The notes: generated by a model from the sequence alone, not told the origin. A stretch of DNA of 41,478 nt from DATBGS01 sp036557885 (GCA_036557885.1 DATBGS010000032.1:1-41478); one strand, 5' to 3'. Positions 23,084 to 31,476 are shown, counted from the first letter of the stretch. Program-made: numbers and translations.

Positions 23084-23608
23084 GTGATTATTCTGATCAA
23101 TGGCTCGTTTGCGTCGGGCAAGACGACAGCAGCCGAGCTACTCAACCAGCGTCTCTATCACAGTATGCTCTATGACCCGGAGATGGTCGGCATTGGCCTG
23201 GCCTCCATCGTCAAACACGTCGAGAAGTTCTCCGACTTCCAAGACCTGACCGCCTGGCGTCCGCTGGTCGTGGAGACGGCCCGCGTGCTCAAGCAGGTGT
23301 ATGGGCGCACGCTGATCATTCCCATGACGCTGTGGCACCGCCCGTACTTTGAGGAGATTACCGACGGCCTGCGGCGCATTGACCCCCACTTGTATCATTT
23401 CTGCCTGACGGCGCGGAAAGAAACGCTGCAACAGCGCCTGGCGCAGCGCCAGGAGGAACACACCGCCGAGAATTTAGCCTGGATTCAAGAGCGTTTTGAT
23501 CGCTGCGTGGCGGCCTTTGCATCCCCCGCCTTTGCCGTGCAGATTCCAACGGACGACAAGAAGCCAGAAGAGATTGTCGAAGTGATGCTGGCCCTGCTCA
23601 CGCGCTAG
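23084..23608 (+). CDS. TmrB-like P-loop ATPase/kinase
   Basis: A 174-residue P-loop protein. Walker A is GSFASGKTT (residues 7-15). The rest follows tunicamycin-resistance protein TmrB: LYDPEMVGIGL, DFQDLTAWRPLV, LIIPMTLWHRPYF, KETLQQRLAQR, DRCVAAFASPAF and a final IPTDDKKPEEI. TmrB binds ATP and confers tunicamycin resistance in Bacillus; whether this homologue does so, or phosphorylates another small molecule, is open. The start is GTG 23084 directly before the first strand (VIILING); the ribosome site is weak (AAAGAGACTC). A TATAAT at 23036-23041 may be its -10 box. Confidence 0.82.
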   Translation: MIILINGSFASGKTTAAELLNQRLYHSMLYDPEMVGIGLASIVKHVEKFSDFQDLTAWRPLVVETARVLKQVYGRTLIIPMTLWHRPYFEEITDGLRRIDPHLYHFCLTARKETLQQRLAQRQEEHTAENLAWIQERFDRCVAAFASPAFAVQIPTDDKKPEEIVEVMLALLTR

Positions 23609-23702
23609 CTGCACCTGGCGCTACATAAATCCCTCTTGCTGCCAGGCTGAGCTTATGAGACAATAGAGCCACGAAAGAGCGAGCAGCAGGAGGAGCAAGA
23701 GC

Positions 23703-25775
23703 GTGGACTATCTGGATTTTGACCTGGAGATTGGCATCGGCAGCGGGCGCAGTTATCCTGTCGCGGTTATTCGCTCCCCGGCGGGCGAAGCACACAGCAC
23801 CATGACCTTTCCCTACGAAGAACAAGAACTCAAGGACTATCTGGAAAAGGTACAGAACGCGCTTGTCGGGTCGGGGGCAGTGCGGCGCCAGGCGGCGCAG
23901 GCCGTTGAAGAGTTTGGCACCAGGCTTTTTGAAGAACTCTTTACCCGCGACGTGCGCAGTTGCTACGATGTCAGCCTGCGCGAAGCCGCCCGCCAGGACG
24001 TGGGGCTGCGCGTCAAGCTGCGCATCCAGGCGCCCGATCTGGCCGCGCTCCCCTGGGAATTTCTCTATGATCAGCGCCAGGGCAGATACGTCTGTCTGTC
24101 GCGCTTGACCCCACTGGTGCGCTATCTGGAATTGCCGCAATCGGTCCAGCCGCTCACCATCAAGCTGCCGCTGCGCATCCTCTGTATGATTGCCAGCCCC
24201 AGCGACCAAGACCCGCTGGACATCGCCCGCGAACAGGGGCGCATTCAGGAAGCGCTGAATGGGCTGGTGGAGAAGGGGTTGGTCGAACTCACCTGGCTGC
24301 CCGGACAGACCTCACACGACCTCTTGCGCGCCATGCAGAGCGGCCCCTGGCACATCTTCCACTTTATCGGACATGGCGGCTTCGACCCCTCCACCGACGA
24401 GGGCTTGCTGGCGCTCGCCAACGACCAGGGCAAGACCTCCCTCCTCTCCGCCAGCCAGCTTGGGACGCTGCTGGCCGATCACCGCTCCTTGCGGCTTGTG
24501 CTCCTCAACGCCTGCGAAGGCGCCAGAGGCGATCAGCACGATCTGTTTTCCAGCACCGCCGCTACGCTGGCGCGGAGCGGCATTCCTGCTGTGCTGGCGA
24601 TGCAGTATGAGATTAGCGACAAGGCCGCCATTGAATGCACGCGGACCTTTTACGAAACCATTGCCAGCGGTATGCCGGTGGACGCCGCCGTTGCCGAGGC
24701 GCGCAAGGCCATCAGCCTGGGCGTCTCCAACACGCTGGAATGGGGCACGCCTGTGCTGTATATGCGCTCCTCCAGCGGCGCCCTCTTTGACATGACGCCA
24801 GCAGCCGTAGCCCCGGCCACCGTGCCGGGCAAAGCCCCGCCAAAAGCCCACGCGCAGCCAGCCACGCATACAGCGCCAACCGTCAAGCGCGGCACGCTGG
24901 TCTGCACCTATCACGGCCACGATGATTGGGTGATGAACCTGGCCTGGTCGCCAGATGGCAGCAAGATTGCTTCTGTGCAGAAGTTTGATCATCTGGTGCA
25001 TGTCTGGGATACCGAGGTTGGCGGGCATCTCTTCACCTACGAAGGGCACCCCAGCGGCAAAACGGTCTGGGGGCTGGCGTGGTCGCCAGATAGCACGCGC
25101 GTGGCCTCGGCTGGCGAAGACGGCACGGTGCAGGTCTGGGAAGCAGAAGACGGCAAGCTGCTGCGCACCTACAGCAAGCACCAGGGCAAAGTCTACGCGG
25201 TGGCCTGGTCGCCAGACGGCAGCAAGATTGCCTCTGGCGGCGACGACGAGACGCTGCAAGTCTGGGGCGTCAAGACTGGCGCGCAGATTTTCACTGGCAC
25301 CCATCCCGCCTCTGTCAGCACGCTTTCCTGGTCGCCGGATGGCAGCCAGATTGTCGTGGGCTGCAACGACGGCACCGTTCGGGTCTGGAACGCCTCCAGC
25401 GGCGAGATTGATTTTGAATACGACGGGCAAGAGGATTCCGTCTATGACATCGCCTGGGCGCCAGATGGCAAGCACATCGCCTCCGGCAGCGAAGACGGCC
25501 TGGTGCATGTCTGGAGTCCGACGCGAGGCGGGGCGGTCACGATCTACCGCGAGCACCAGACGATGTTCCTGCATCTGGCCTGGTCGCCGGATAGCAAGCA
25601 TATTGCCTCGGCGGGGGATGAGGTTGTCTACCTCTGGGACGCCAAAACCGGCAAGACCATCTATACCTATCGCGGGCACGCGGATACCGTCCGCACCGTT
25701 GGCTGGTCAGCGGATGGCACGCGCATCGCCTCTGGCGGCCACGACACGACTATTCAAGTCTGGCATGTGGGATAG
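23703..25775 (+). CDS. CHAT protease fused to a seven-bladed WD40 propeller
   Basis: A 690-residue protein. Residues 1-130 are an alpha/beta N-terminal domain common in CHAT proteins (LPWEFLYDQRQGRYVCLSR at its end). Residues about 150-365 form a CHAT (caspase-HetF-associated) domain with the catalytic pair His224 (FHFIGHGGFD) and Cys271 (LLNACEGARG), both intact. A Pro/Ala-rich linker (about 368-398) leads to seven WD40 repeats (to residue 690). CHAT proteases are released by a sensor; here the propeller probably detects a partner or ligand and controls cleavage. Similar fusions are linked to defence and programmed cell death. GTG 23703 has AGGAGGAGCAAGAGC upstream. No recognisable substrate gene adjoins, though the DUF4097 protein is next. 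Confidence 0.9.
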   Translation: MDYLDFDLEIGIGSGRSYPVAVIRSPAGEAHSTMTFPYEEQELKDYLEKVQNALVGSGAVRRQAAQAVEEFGTRLFEELFTRDVRSCYDVSLREAARQDVGLRVKLRIQAPDLAALPWEFLYDQRQGRYVCLSRLTPLVRYLELPQSVQPLTIKLPLRILCMIASPSDQDPLDIAREQGRIQEALNGLVEKGLVELTWLPGQTSHDLLRAMQSGPWHIFHFIGHGGFDPSTDEGLLALANDQGKTSLLSASQLGTLLADHRSLRLVLLNACEGARGDQHDLFSSTAATLARSGIPAVLAMQYEISDKAAIECTRTFYETIASGMPVDAAVAEARKAISLGVSNTLEWGTPVLYMRSSSGALFDMTPAAVAPATVPGKAPPKAHAQPATHTAPTVKRGTLVCTYHGHDDWVMNLAWSPDGSKIASVQKFDHLVHVWDTEVGGHLFTYEGHPSGKTVWGLAWSPDSTRVASAGEDGTVQVWEAEDGKLLRTYSKHQGKVYAVAWSPDGSKIASGGDDETLQVWGVKTGAQIFTGTHPASVSTLSWSPDGSQIVVGCNDGTVRVWNASSGEIDFEYDGQEDSVYDIAWAPDGKHIASGSEDGLVHVWSPTRGGAVTIYREHQTMFLHLAWSPDSKHIASAGDEVVYLWDAKTGKTIYTYRGHADTVRTVGWSADGTRIASGGHDTTIQVWHVG

Positions 25776-25892
25776 TTGTTTCCATATCCTCAAGCGGATC
25801 GTCGTGAAGTATTTCTCCCATCGCGCCAGCCCTGGGATAGTCTACCAGAGCATGCCGAAAAGGTCAATTGATTTTGCGTTAGGAGCACCTCA

Positions 25893-26984
25893 TTGAGCAA
25901 TGATTGGCAGTATCGCCCGATTGATTGGGGCGAGGGACAAACCAGCGATTCCGGCAACTCGCTTGGGAATCAGCCCACCCAGGTGTCCGCTAACAACAGC
26001 AGCGATTATCAGGTCTATCAGACCGGGGAGCCAGGCGCGCCGCCTCCGCCGCCCGACCCGTCGGCGTACCCTTTTGACAACCCGTATTCCAACTATGGCG
26101 CCAACACCGAGTTCAGCCAGCCGCCGCCCTTTGGCACGCCTGTACAGGTGGGCACCTGGCGTGCTCAGCCGTTCCCTGGCGCGGCGCCCAGCCGTCCCCG
26201 GCGCGTAATCTTCATGCCGCTGTTCATTCTGCTGCTTCTGGTGGCGTGCAGCGGCGGCTTTGCCTTCTTTGCCTATAAAACTTTTACGGGGCACGGCCTC
26301 AACATCACCTCTGATGTTGGCGGCAGCGGGGATCAGGCAAATAACGGGGTCAATGGCCCGCTTACCGTTTCAACAGGCGCGCACCCTGCCATCATCATTG
26401 ATCGCAACGCGGGCGCGCTGCACATCATCGGCATCCAGGGGGCCACGCAAATCGTCGTTCAGGCCAAAGGCACTTCGTACAGCGACGAACCCATCACCTA
26501 CACCAAGAGCAGCGACGGCCAGAGCTTCACTTTTGACCTGGACGGCGTTGAAGCGTTGGAGGTGGACCTGAACGTGCCCGCGACCAGCGACCTGAATCTC
26601 ACTACCAACGGCGACGACATCACCGTCGAGAACGTGACGGGGCAGGTGATGCTGGACAGCAACGCGGGCGCGCTCAAAGCCTCGCAGATGTCCCTGACGG
26701 GTATCTCCACGCTGAAGACGAACGCGGGCGACATCACCTTTAGCGGCTCACTTGCCACCGATGGCACGTATACATTCGACACCAACGGCGGCAATGTCAG
26801 CGTGACGCTGCCCGCTGCGGCGTCCTTCCATGTGGATATGAGCACCAATGGCGGCACGCTGCACTCGGACTTTTCGCAGGTGACGCTTTCCGACAGCGAG
26901 GGACACGGCGACGTGGGCCAGGCGCCCTTTGCCAAGGTGACGATGAGCAGCAACGGCGGCAATGTCACGCTGTTGAAGGGCTGA
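25893..26984 (+). CDS. DUF4097-type beta-helix membrane protein
   Basis: A 363-residue protein. Residues 1-105 are polar and Pro-rich (probably cytoplasmic), followed by one membrane helix (about 107-128, IFMPLFILLLLVACSGGFAFF). The outer part is a DUF4097-like right-handed beta structure: repeated units such as VMLDSNAGALKAS, TLKTNAGDITFSGS and VTMSSNGGNVTLLKG. Such proteins (LiaG/PspC-associated) often sense or organise the envelope. The start is TTG 25893 after AGGAGCACCTCA. The stop faces the 6-phosphogluconolactonase stop across two bases. Functional link with the CHAT protein upstream (117 bases) is unproven. Confidence 0.8.
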   Translation: MSNDWQYRPIDWGEGQTSDSGNSLGNQPTQVSANNSSDYQVYQTGEPGAPPPPPDPSAYPFDNPYSNYGANTEFSQPPPFGTPVQVGTWRAQPFPGAAPSRPRRVIFMPLFILLLLVACSGGFAFFAYKTFTGHGLNITSDVGGSGDQANNGVNGPLTVSTGAHPAIIIDRNAGALHIIGIQGATQIVVQAKGTSYSDEPITYTKSSDGQSFTFDLDGVEALEVDLNVPATSDLNLTTNGDDITVENVTGQVMLDSNAGALKASQMSLTGISTLKTNAGDITFSGSLATDGTYTFDTNGGNVSVTLPAAASFHVDMSTNGGTLHSDFSQVTLSDSEGHGDVGQAPFAKVTMSSNGGNVTLLKG

Positions 26985-26986
26985 TG

Positions 26987-27736
26987 CTACTCCTGGTCCA
27001 GCAGGCTCGCTGCCACGCGATCTACCAGCCAGATGGCTTCGCCATCCGTCGGGCGCACCCCGACGGATGGCCGTTCTTCGATGCTCACCTGCCCGCCCAG
27101 CACATCGCGCAGCGGCTCGGCCTTATCCTGCCCGGCCACCAGAAACATCACCTGCCTGGCCGCGTTGATCAGCGGATAGGTGAAGGTCAGGCGGTGGGCG
27201 TTCAGCTTGGGAACAAAGTTGGCCGCCACCAGCTTTTGTTTTTCGTGCAGCGCGGGCGTCTCTGGGAAGAGTGACGCCGTGTGCCCATCGTTGCCCATCC
27301 CCAGCAAGATCAGATCAAAGCGCAGCAGGACATCCGGCGGCAAGCCAAACACCTGCCGCATCTCCACCTCGTAGTTGGCGGCTGCCGCGTCGTAATCGGT
27401 GTACTCGCCGGGCATGCGGTGGATATTTTCGGCAGGCACTTTGATCTGCGAAAGCAGCGTCTCAACGGCCATGCGATAGTTGCTATCGGGGTGATCTGGC
27501 GGCACGCAGCGCTCATCGCTCCAGAAAAACTGCACGCGCTCCCAGGGAATCAGATCGTGGTAGTGTTTGACCAGTTGTTGATGAAAGACGCGCGGCGTAT
27601 TGCCGCCCGAAAGCGCCACCAGAAAACGCCCGCGCTCCGGGTCGGCAATGGCGCGTTCGGCGGCCTCGTAAAAGCGCCGGGCCGCCATATGCGCCAGCGT
27701 GTCAATGCTATCCACAAGCTCAAGATGACGTTCCAT
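26987..27736 (-). CDS. pgl: 6-phosphogluconolactonase
   Basis: A 249-residue enzyme of the pentose phosphate pathway hydrolysing 6-phosphogluconolactone to 6-phosphogluconate in the cytoplasm. Family motifs: ALSGGNTPRVFHQQL, FWSDERCVPPDHPDSNY, then LILLGMGNDGHTASLFP, the phosphate and active-site loops. Length matches DevB-type enzymes. ATG 27736 has GGAGGAACG upstream and overlaps the end of the esterase gene by 17 bases, so the two are translationally coupled. No other pentose phosphate genes lie in the window. Confidence 0.95.
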   Translation of the reverse strand: MERHLELVDSIDTLAHMAARRFYEAAERAIADPERGRFLVALSGGNTPRVFHQQLVKHYHDLIPWERVQFFWSDERCVPPDHPDSNYRMAVETLLSQIKVPAENIHRMPGEYTDYDAAAANYEVEMRQVFGLPPDVLLRFDLILLGMGNDGHTASLFPETPALHEKQKLVAANFVPKLNAHRLTFTYPLINAARQVMFLVAGQDKAEPLRDVLGGQVSIEERPSVGVRPTDGEAIWLVDRVAASLLDQE

Positions 27737-28427
27737 CGTTCCTCCTCCAAGACGGCTTATCTAGCCGGTCTGTTAGCCACGCCAGCACGATCCTGAGCAC
27801 ACGCGGCGTGACCTCATGTGCCATCTCAAATTCCTGATAGGTGAGCGTCACCGGCAATTTTTGCAGGAGTTCATGCGCCTGGCGCGCGTGACTGACGGGG
27901 ATTACCGCGTCCTGTGTGCCATGCACCATCAAAATGGGCAATCCAGCCAACTCCTCTTTGGGGGCCATCCAGGGATGCGCCTCTGGCGGGATGCGCCCGC
28001 TGAGCGGCACAAGTCCCGCAATGGGCGCCGGAATGGAGAGCGCCGTTGTCAGCGACATAATCGCGCCCTGGCTGAAGCCCAGCAGATAGACGCGCTCCGG
28101 GTCCGCGTCATACGCCTGCACCGCCTCGCTAATAAACTGCACGATCTTGTCGCGGCTGGCGCGGAGTTGTTCCGGGTCAATCTTAAAGCCGGCGGGCAAA
28201 AACTCGACGTTAAACCAGGCAAAGCTATCTGGCCCGCGCACCAGCGGCGCCCGCAGGCTCAGCACCAGCAAACGCGGGTCCAGCAGTTCCGCAAAACTAA
28301 ACAGGTCGCGCTCGTTGCTGCCCACGCCATGCAGTTGCAGCAGCAGCGGCGGCTTTCCTTCGATTGGCGCGCGGGGCGCGCGCACCATATGCACCAATGA
28401 TAGGTCTTTGGGGGTAAAGTCCGACAT
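27720..28427 (-). CDS. Alpha/beta hydrolase, carboxylesterase/phospholipase type
   Basis: A 235-residue serine hydrolase of the phospholipase/carboxylesterase (YpfH/EstB-like) group. Oxyanion region LLLQLHGVGSNERD, nucleophile Ser in LLGFSQGAIMS, acid Asp in VHGTQDAVIP, His in EMAHEVTPRV. No signal peptide, so cytoplasmic. Natural substrate unknown; relatives cleave short-chain acyl esters or act as acyl-protein thioesterases. ATG 28427 with AGGAGAGCATTTGCT upstream. First gene of a two-gene unit with pgl; its promoter region is the inverted-repeat element 28442-28552. Confidence 0.88.
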   Translation of the reverse strand: MSDFTPKDLSLVHMVRAPRAPIEGKPPLLLQLHGVGSNERDLFSFAELLDPRLLVLSLRAPLVRGPDSFAWFNVEFLPAGFKIDPEQLRASRDKIVQFISEAVQAYDADPERVYLLGFSQGAIMSLTTALSIPAPIAGLVPLSGRIPPEAHPWMAPKEELAGLPILMVHGTQDAVIPVSHARQAHELLQKLPVTLTYQEFEMAHEVTPRVLRIVLAWLTDRLDKPSWRRNDGTSS

Positions 28428-28441
28428 AGCAAATGCTCTCC

Positions 28442-28552
28442 TATTTCAATACCCTCTGCGGCATTTCTATATACTATATGCTATACTTGCATCAGGCGGC
28501 GCTGGCAGGCTTGGGCAACCCCCTGGTACGACCCGTAGAGGGTATTGAAATA
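28442..28552. repeat. 111-bp element with 16-bp perfect inverted ends
   Basis: TATTTCAATACCCTCT at 28442-28457 and its exact complement at 28537-28552; three further bases match after one mismatch. The interior carries AT-rich -10-like boxes (TATAGC, TATATA on the minus strand) that probably serve the esterase gene. The right end abuts a broken SHOCT reading frame. It may be a small non-autonomous mobile element that brought a promoter. The repeat resembles the first half of CRISPR repeats, but there is no array. Confidence 0.6.
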
Positions 28553-28689
28553 ACGAGCGCGAATCACTGGAGACGCTGCGTCGCCGCTATGTGCGCGGCG
28601 ACATCGGCAGCGACACCTTTAAGCAGGCGCGGGAATACCTGGAAGTGCCCGCCAGGTCCGAAGATGACCGTATCTCGGCAGGGCGTTAA
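28549..28689 (+). pseudogene. SHOCT-domain C-terminal fragment
   Basis: An open frame of 46 residues without a credible start codon, opening straight after a stop inside the right end of the 28442-28552 element. The translation (ESLETLRRRYVRGDIGSDTF, then KQAREYLEVPARSEDD) has the SHOCT pattern: a short C-terminal helical pair seen at the end of many small membrane proteins. The upstream part of the gene is absent, so this looks like a remnant cut off by the repeat element. It faces the PQQ-propeller gene tail to tail. Confidence 0.55.
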
Positions 28690-28703
28690 GCAAAGCGCAG
28701 AAC

Positions 28704-29942
28704 CTACCCCAACGCTGGCGGCGTCATCTGGGGAATACCAGCCTGCTGCCAGCGCGCGCTTCCATCGCTCAAGCGTAAAGCAAAGAGTGTGCTGTTGCCC
28801 ATCCCATCGGTCCCAACCAGGTAGAACGTTTCATCCATCACTACCCCTGTGCTAAACCAATGTGATTGATCTGCCCCCAACATGTTGTGCCAGCGCTTGC
28901 TTCCATCGCTGGCGCTCAGCGCGTAGGCACCATCCGCGCTCAGGTACACCATCCCATCCAGCACCGCAGAAACAGCATTACCGCTCATGGTGATTGGAAA
29001 ATGCCAACGCAGTTGGCCGCCTGGCGCGTCAAGCGCTGTGATCCCATCGGTATCACCCAGATAGACCATCCCGCCAGCCGCCACAATGGAGAAACTGCTG
29101 GCATGATATTTCCACAGCACCGAGCCAGTGCTGGCGCTGAGGGCTGTCGTTACAGCGGTATCGCTGCCAACCGAATTTTGTTCACCCACATAGACCGTCC
29201 CATCCGCAACGGCGGGAAGGCAGGCAATCACGTTTCCTAGTTGATATTTCCAGCGAACGGACCCGTTTGCTGGATTCAGCGCGTAGACCATCGCTTCTGC
29301 ATAGGCATAGAGTGTCCCATCCACCACAGACGCAAAGGTGGCATCAAGTGACAGCCGCCAGAGCACGCGCCCATTCTGGGCATTGAGCGCGTCCTTGCCA
29401 GTATAGAGCACGCCATTGGCAAGAACCGGGGCAGCATAATCGCCAAAAGGGATGGAGCCAGGCCCGCAGTCGGTCTGCTGCATCCAGCGCAATAGACCAT
29501 TGCTGGTGTTAAAGGCATAGGTAAAACCACCATAGCCAGAGACACAGACATAGACCACTCCATTCGCCACCAGCGGGCGGCCAGGGACAACGGAGGATGG
29601 CCCTGGGCAAGACCTGTAGGGGCACCCTTGAGGCGGCTCTTTTGGGGTGAACCGATTACACCAGCGCGTGCTGCCATCATTGGGCGCGAACGCATAGAGA
29701 TAGCCTTCGAGGTCGTGGGTGCTGACCGCGCCAACATAAGCGCTCATTGGCGCAGAGGGTGGGGCAGCCGTCGCGGTGGGAACTGCCTGCCCATCGCAGC
29801 GCGTAAGTATATATCCTTGCTGAAAAGGAGACTGCTGACCTGGCGTTTGATTGGCGCCGCCAGGTCGAGGGCTACAAGAAACAAGCGCCACAAGACTCAT
29901 CATTCCCAATGTGCAGACTGCGCACAGCATTTTTCTGCGCAT
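28704..29942 (-). CDS. PQQ-like beta-propeller lipoprotein
   Basis: A 412-residue exported lipoprotein. The signal peptide (MRRKMLCAVCTLGMMSLVALVSC) ends in a lipobox with Cys23 as likely lipid anchor. A Gly/Gln/Pro-rich spacer follows, then an eight-bladed propeller of the PQQ/PQQ_2 type: repeats such as VYVCVSGYGGFTYAFNTSNG, LYTGKDALNAQNGRVLW and ITALDAPGGQLRWHF. No catalytic PQQ residues can be claimed; BamB-like or solute-binding roles are possible. It contains several Cys (CNRF, GCPYRSCPG) unusual in such propellers. ATG 29942 has AAGGAGGGAGCGT upstream; an in-frame ATG at 30044 is rejected. Confidence 0.85.
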   Translation of the reverse strand: MRRKMLCAVCTLGMMSLVALVSCSPRPGGANQTPGQQSPFQQGYILTRCDGQAVPTATAAPPSAPMSAYVGAVSTHDLEGYLYAFAPNDGSTRWCNRFTPKEPPQGCPYRSCPGPSSVVPGRPLVANGVVYVCVSGYGGFTYAFNTSNGLLRWMQQTDCGPGSIPFGDYAAPVLANGVLYTGKDALNAQNGRVLWRLSLDATFASVVDGTLYAYAEAMVYALNPANGSVRWKYQLGNVIACLPAVADGTVYVGEQNSVGSDTAVTTALSASTGSVLWKYHASSFSIVAAGGMVYLGDTDGITALDAPGGQLRWHFPITMSGNAVSAVLDGMVYLSADGAYALSASDGSKRWHNMLGADQSHWFSTGVVMDETFYLVGTDGMGNSTLFALRLSDGSARWQQAGIPQMTPPALG

Positions 29943-29976
29943 ACGCTCCCTCCTTGATGCGCGACTATCCCACCGC

Positions 29977-30147
29977 TCACCCCAGGACCAATTGCGTACC
30001 AGAAACCACCAGATTGTCAACTCGCCATTGCTGCTTGCCCGCACTGGTGAGCGTCACCAGCGCCGTTCTCAGCGCCACATACACAACGCCCTTAGCCGCG
30101 CCAGGCAAGACGATACTCGTCCCGCTGGAGCGCGGCACAGCTACCAC
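29977..30147 (-). pseudogene. C-terminal fragment of a PQQ-like propeller protein
   Basis: A 56-residue open frame overlapping the last bases of gene X and ending just before the lipoprotein gene. It reads KGVVYVALRTALVTLTSAG, then KQQWRVDNLVVSGTQLVLG, the pattern of a last propeller blade and a closing strand. No proper start or ribosome site. It is probably the tail of a second PQQ-like lipoprotein gene that lost its 5' part when the gene X cassette arrived or by deletion. Confidence 0.4.
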
Positions 30148-31100
30148 CCCAGGCGCTGATGGAGCCAGGCCGCAATCTGGCCCCAGCCTGCTTCTGGAAG
30201 CTGCTCAAGCACCTCCACGCCAAAGGCTGCCGCCAGTTCACGCTCCAGGGCGGGCGCTTGCTGCCCGGTCTGATGCCCCAACGCCTGCATCAGTCCCCGC
30301 ATCTCGCCCAGATGCTCTGCATTGAGCGGACCGGGCGTTTCCAGCCGGGTAACCCGCGCAGTGAGCGCGCCCATCTGCCCTTCAAGCTGCCTGACCTGAG
30401 CAACGAGCGCCTTTAATTCCTTCTTGAACTCGTTCAGCGCCTCGGTGTGCTGGTTGAGTATCTTGGTGTGCTGGTTGAGTACCTCTGCATCCTCCTCAAA
30501 ATATTGCTGTGCCTGGACCATCCAGGCTTCTGTTCGCTTCTGGAACGCATCCAGCCCTCTGATATGCCGCTCCAGGCCATCGTGCGCCCAGATCATGTAT
30601 CCCCAGTAGGCGTTCTCGCCCTCTTCCTCTGGCGGCGGGAGCGCGTCATAGTCCGGCTCCTGCCTGGGCGGCGCGGAGCGCTTTGGCTCGTCTTTGGGTG
30701 GCGCGGCTTGGGGCTGCGCTTTCGATTCGGGGAAGAAAAACGTCCGCAGCGCATCCACTGCCACGCTACGGATTTCCTCCAGTGTCTCGCGGGCCTCTGG
30801 CGCCACTTTGCTTGGGTGGATTCCTTTGAGCCAGAGGGGGATAAACTCCGCGATGATAAAGCGCGCTACTTGCTGCTTTCCAGCAATTTCTACCCGCGCC
30901 AAAATCAGGCACCCGCGAAAAGCGGGATCAACTTGCAACTTGCGCAACTGCCCAACGCGGTCTACACCAAGCAGATCGCAGATCATGCGAAGCCCAGCAG
31001 CAGTGTTCCCATCTGCCATGCAGATAGCCAGAATATCATACCCTGCAATGCGAACCATCGCTTGCTTAACGGGAACGATAGGTGTTTGGGATATTTTCAC
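30141..31100 (-). CDS. P22 antirepressor-like protein X
   Basis: A 319-residue protein. Residues about 1-125 match the phage P22 antirepressor N-terminal domain (P22_AR_N): IVPVKQAMVRIAGYDILAIC, then LRMICDLLGVDRVGQLRKLQ, then ...IPLWLKGIHPSKVAPEA. The middle is acidic and Pro-rich (about 140-180). Residues about 200-260 form a heptad-rich coiled coil (VLNQHTKILNQHTEALNEF... with VRQLEGQMGALTARVTRLE). The antirepressor C-terminal domain is missing. GTG 31100 has GGAGGTACACTT upstream; an in-frame ATG at 31136 lacks one. It is the paralogue of gene Y (36764), each with the same conserved leader. Not embedded in a prophage; role unknown, possibly regulation by binding another protein. Confidence 0.75.
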   Translation of the reverse strand: MKISQTPIVPVKQAMVRIAGYDILAICMADGNTAAGLRMICDLLGVDRVGQLRKLQVDPAFRGCLILARVEIAGKQQVARFIIAEFIPLWLKGIHPSKVAPEARETLEEIRSVAVDALRTFFFPESKAQPQAAPPKDEPKRSAPPRQEPDYDALPPPEEEGENAYWGYMIWAHDGLERHIRGLDAFQKRTEAWMVQAQQYFEEDAEVLNQHTKILNQHTEALNEFKKELKALVAQVRQLEGQMGALTARVTRLETPGPLNAEHLGEMRGLMQALGHQTGQQAPALERELAAAFGVEVLEQLPEAGWGQIAAWLHQRLGW

Positions 31101-31196
31101 AAGTGTACCTCCATTTGGATGTTTCAGCGGTGTCACTGAAAGAGCTTGGGAATGTTTGGTCTGACGGGTCGTCAGAAGTTGTATTCAGATGCTGCC

Positions 31197-31248
31197 TAAA
31201 GTCACCCCTTGAATTTGATGGGGTGAGTTAAAGTCACCCCTTGAATTT
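31197..31248. repeat. Two 20-bp direct repeats in the gene X leader
   Basis: TAAAGTCACCCCTTGAATTT at 31197-31216 and 31229-31248, a 32-base period. Between and across them GGGGTGA/TCACCCC (31220-31240) forms a hairpin. A palindrome CTGACGGGTCGTCAG (about 31161-31175) lies nearer the gene. Iteron-like, but only two copies. Confidence 0.8.
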
Positions 31249-31335
31249 CAACCGTTGCCTATAAGTCAACGCAGGTCCAATCTGTTGCATCCCTCCCTTC
31301 TTCCCTGCGAAAGTCTTGTGGATAACCTTCTCCGA

Positions 31336-31365
31336 TTGACCTTTGCAGCCCTTGCTGCGTATACT
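31336..31365 (+). promoter_or_regulatory. Plus-strand promoter inside the gene X leader
   Basis: TTGACC (31336-31341), 18 bases, TATACT (31360-31365), pointing against gene X. The same promoter position is kept, and duplicated, in the gene Y leader. Confidence 0.7.
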
Positions 31366-31371
31366 GAATGC

Positions 31372-31476
31372 GAGAAGGCAATTGGCAAGCCCTTCGCTTT
31401 TACGGAGCCGTCAGGCTCTCGAACTACTGACAGTGGCGGCGCTTTTCATTCCGATTGGCGTCGCCGCGCCATTTTT
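31372..31476 (+). ncRNA. Candidate antisense RNA of the gene X leader
   Basis: Predicted from the promoter at 31336-31365. The segment folds into hairpins: GCGAGAAGG/CCTTCGC, GAGCC-GTCA-GGCTC and GGCGGCGC/GCGTCGCC (31435-31442, 31458-31465), the last followed six bases later by TTTTT (31472-31476), a terminator-like end. It is fully complementary to the gene X mRNA leader. No conserved open frame. Confidence 0.4.

Noticed and set aside
28442..28552. CRISPR repeat look-alike (TTTCAATACCC...)
   Set aside because: Only two copies, in opposite orientation, with no spacers and no cas genes.
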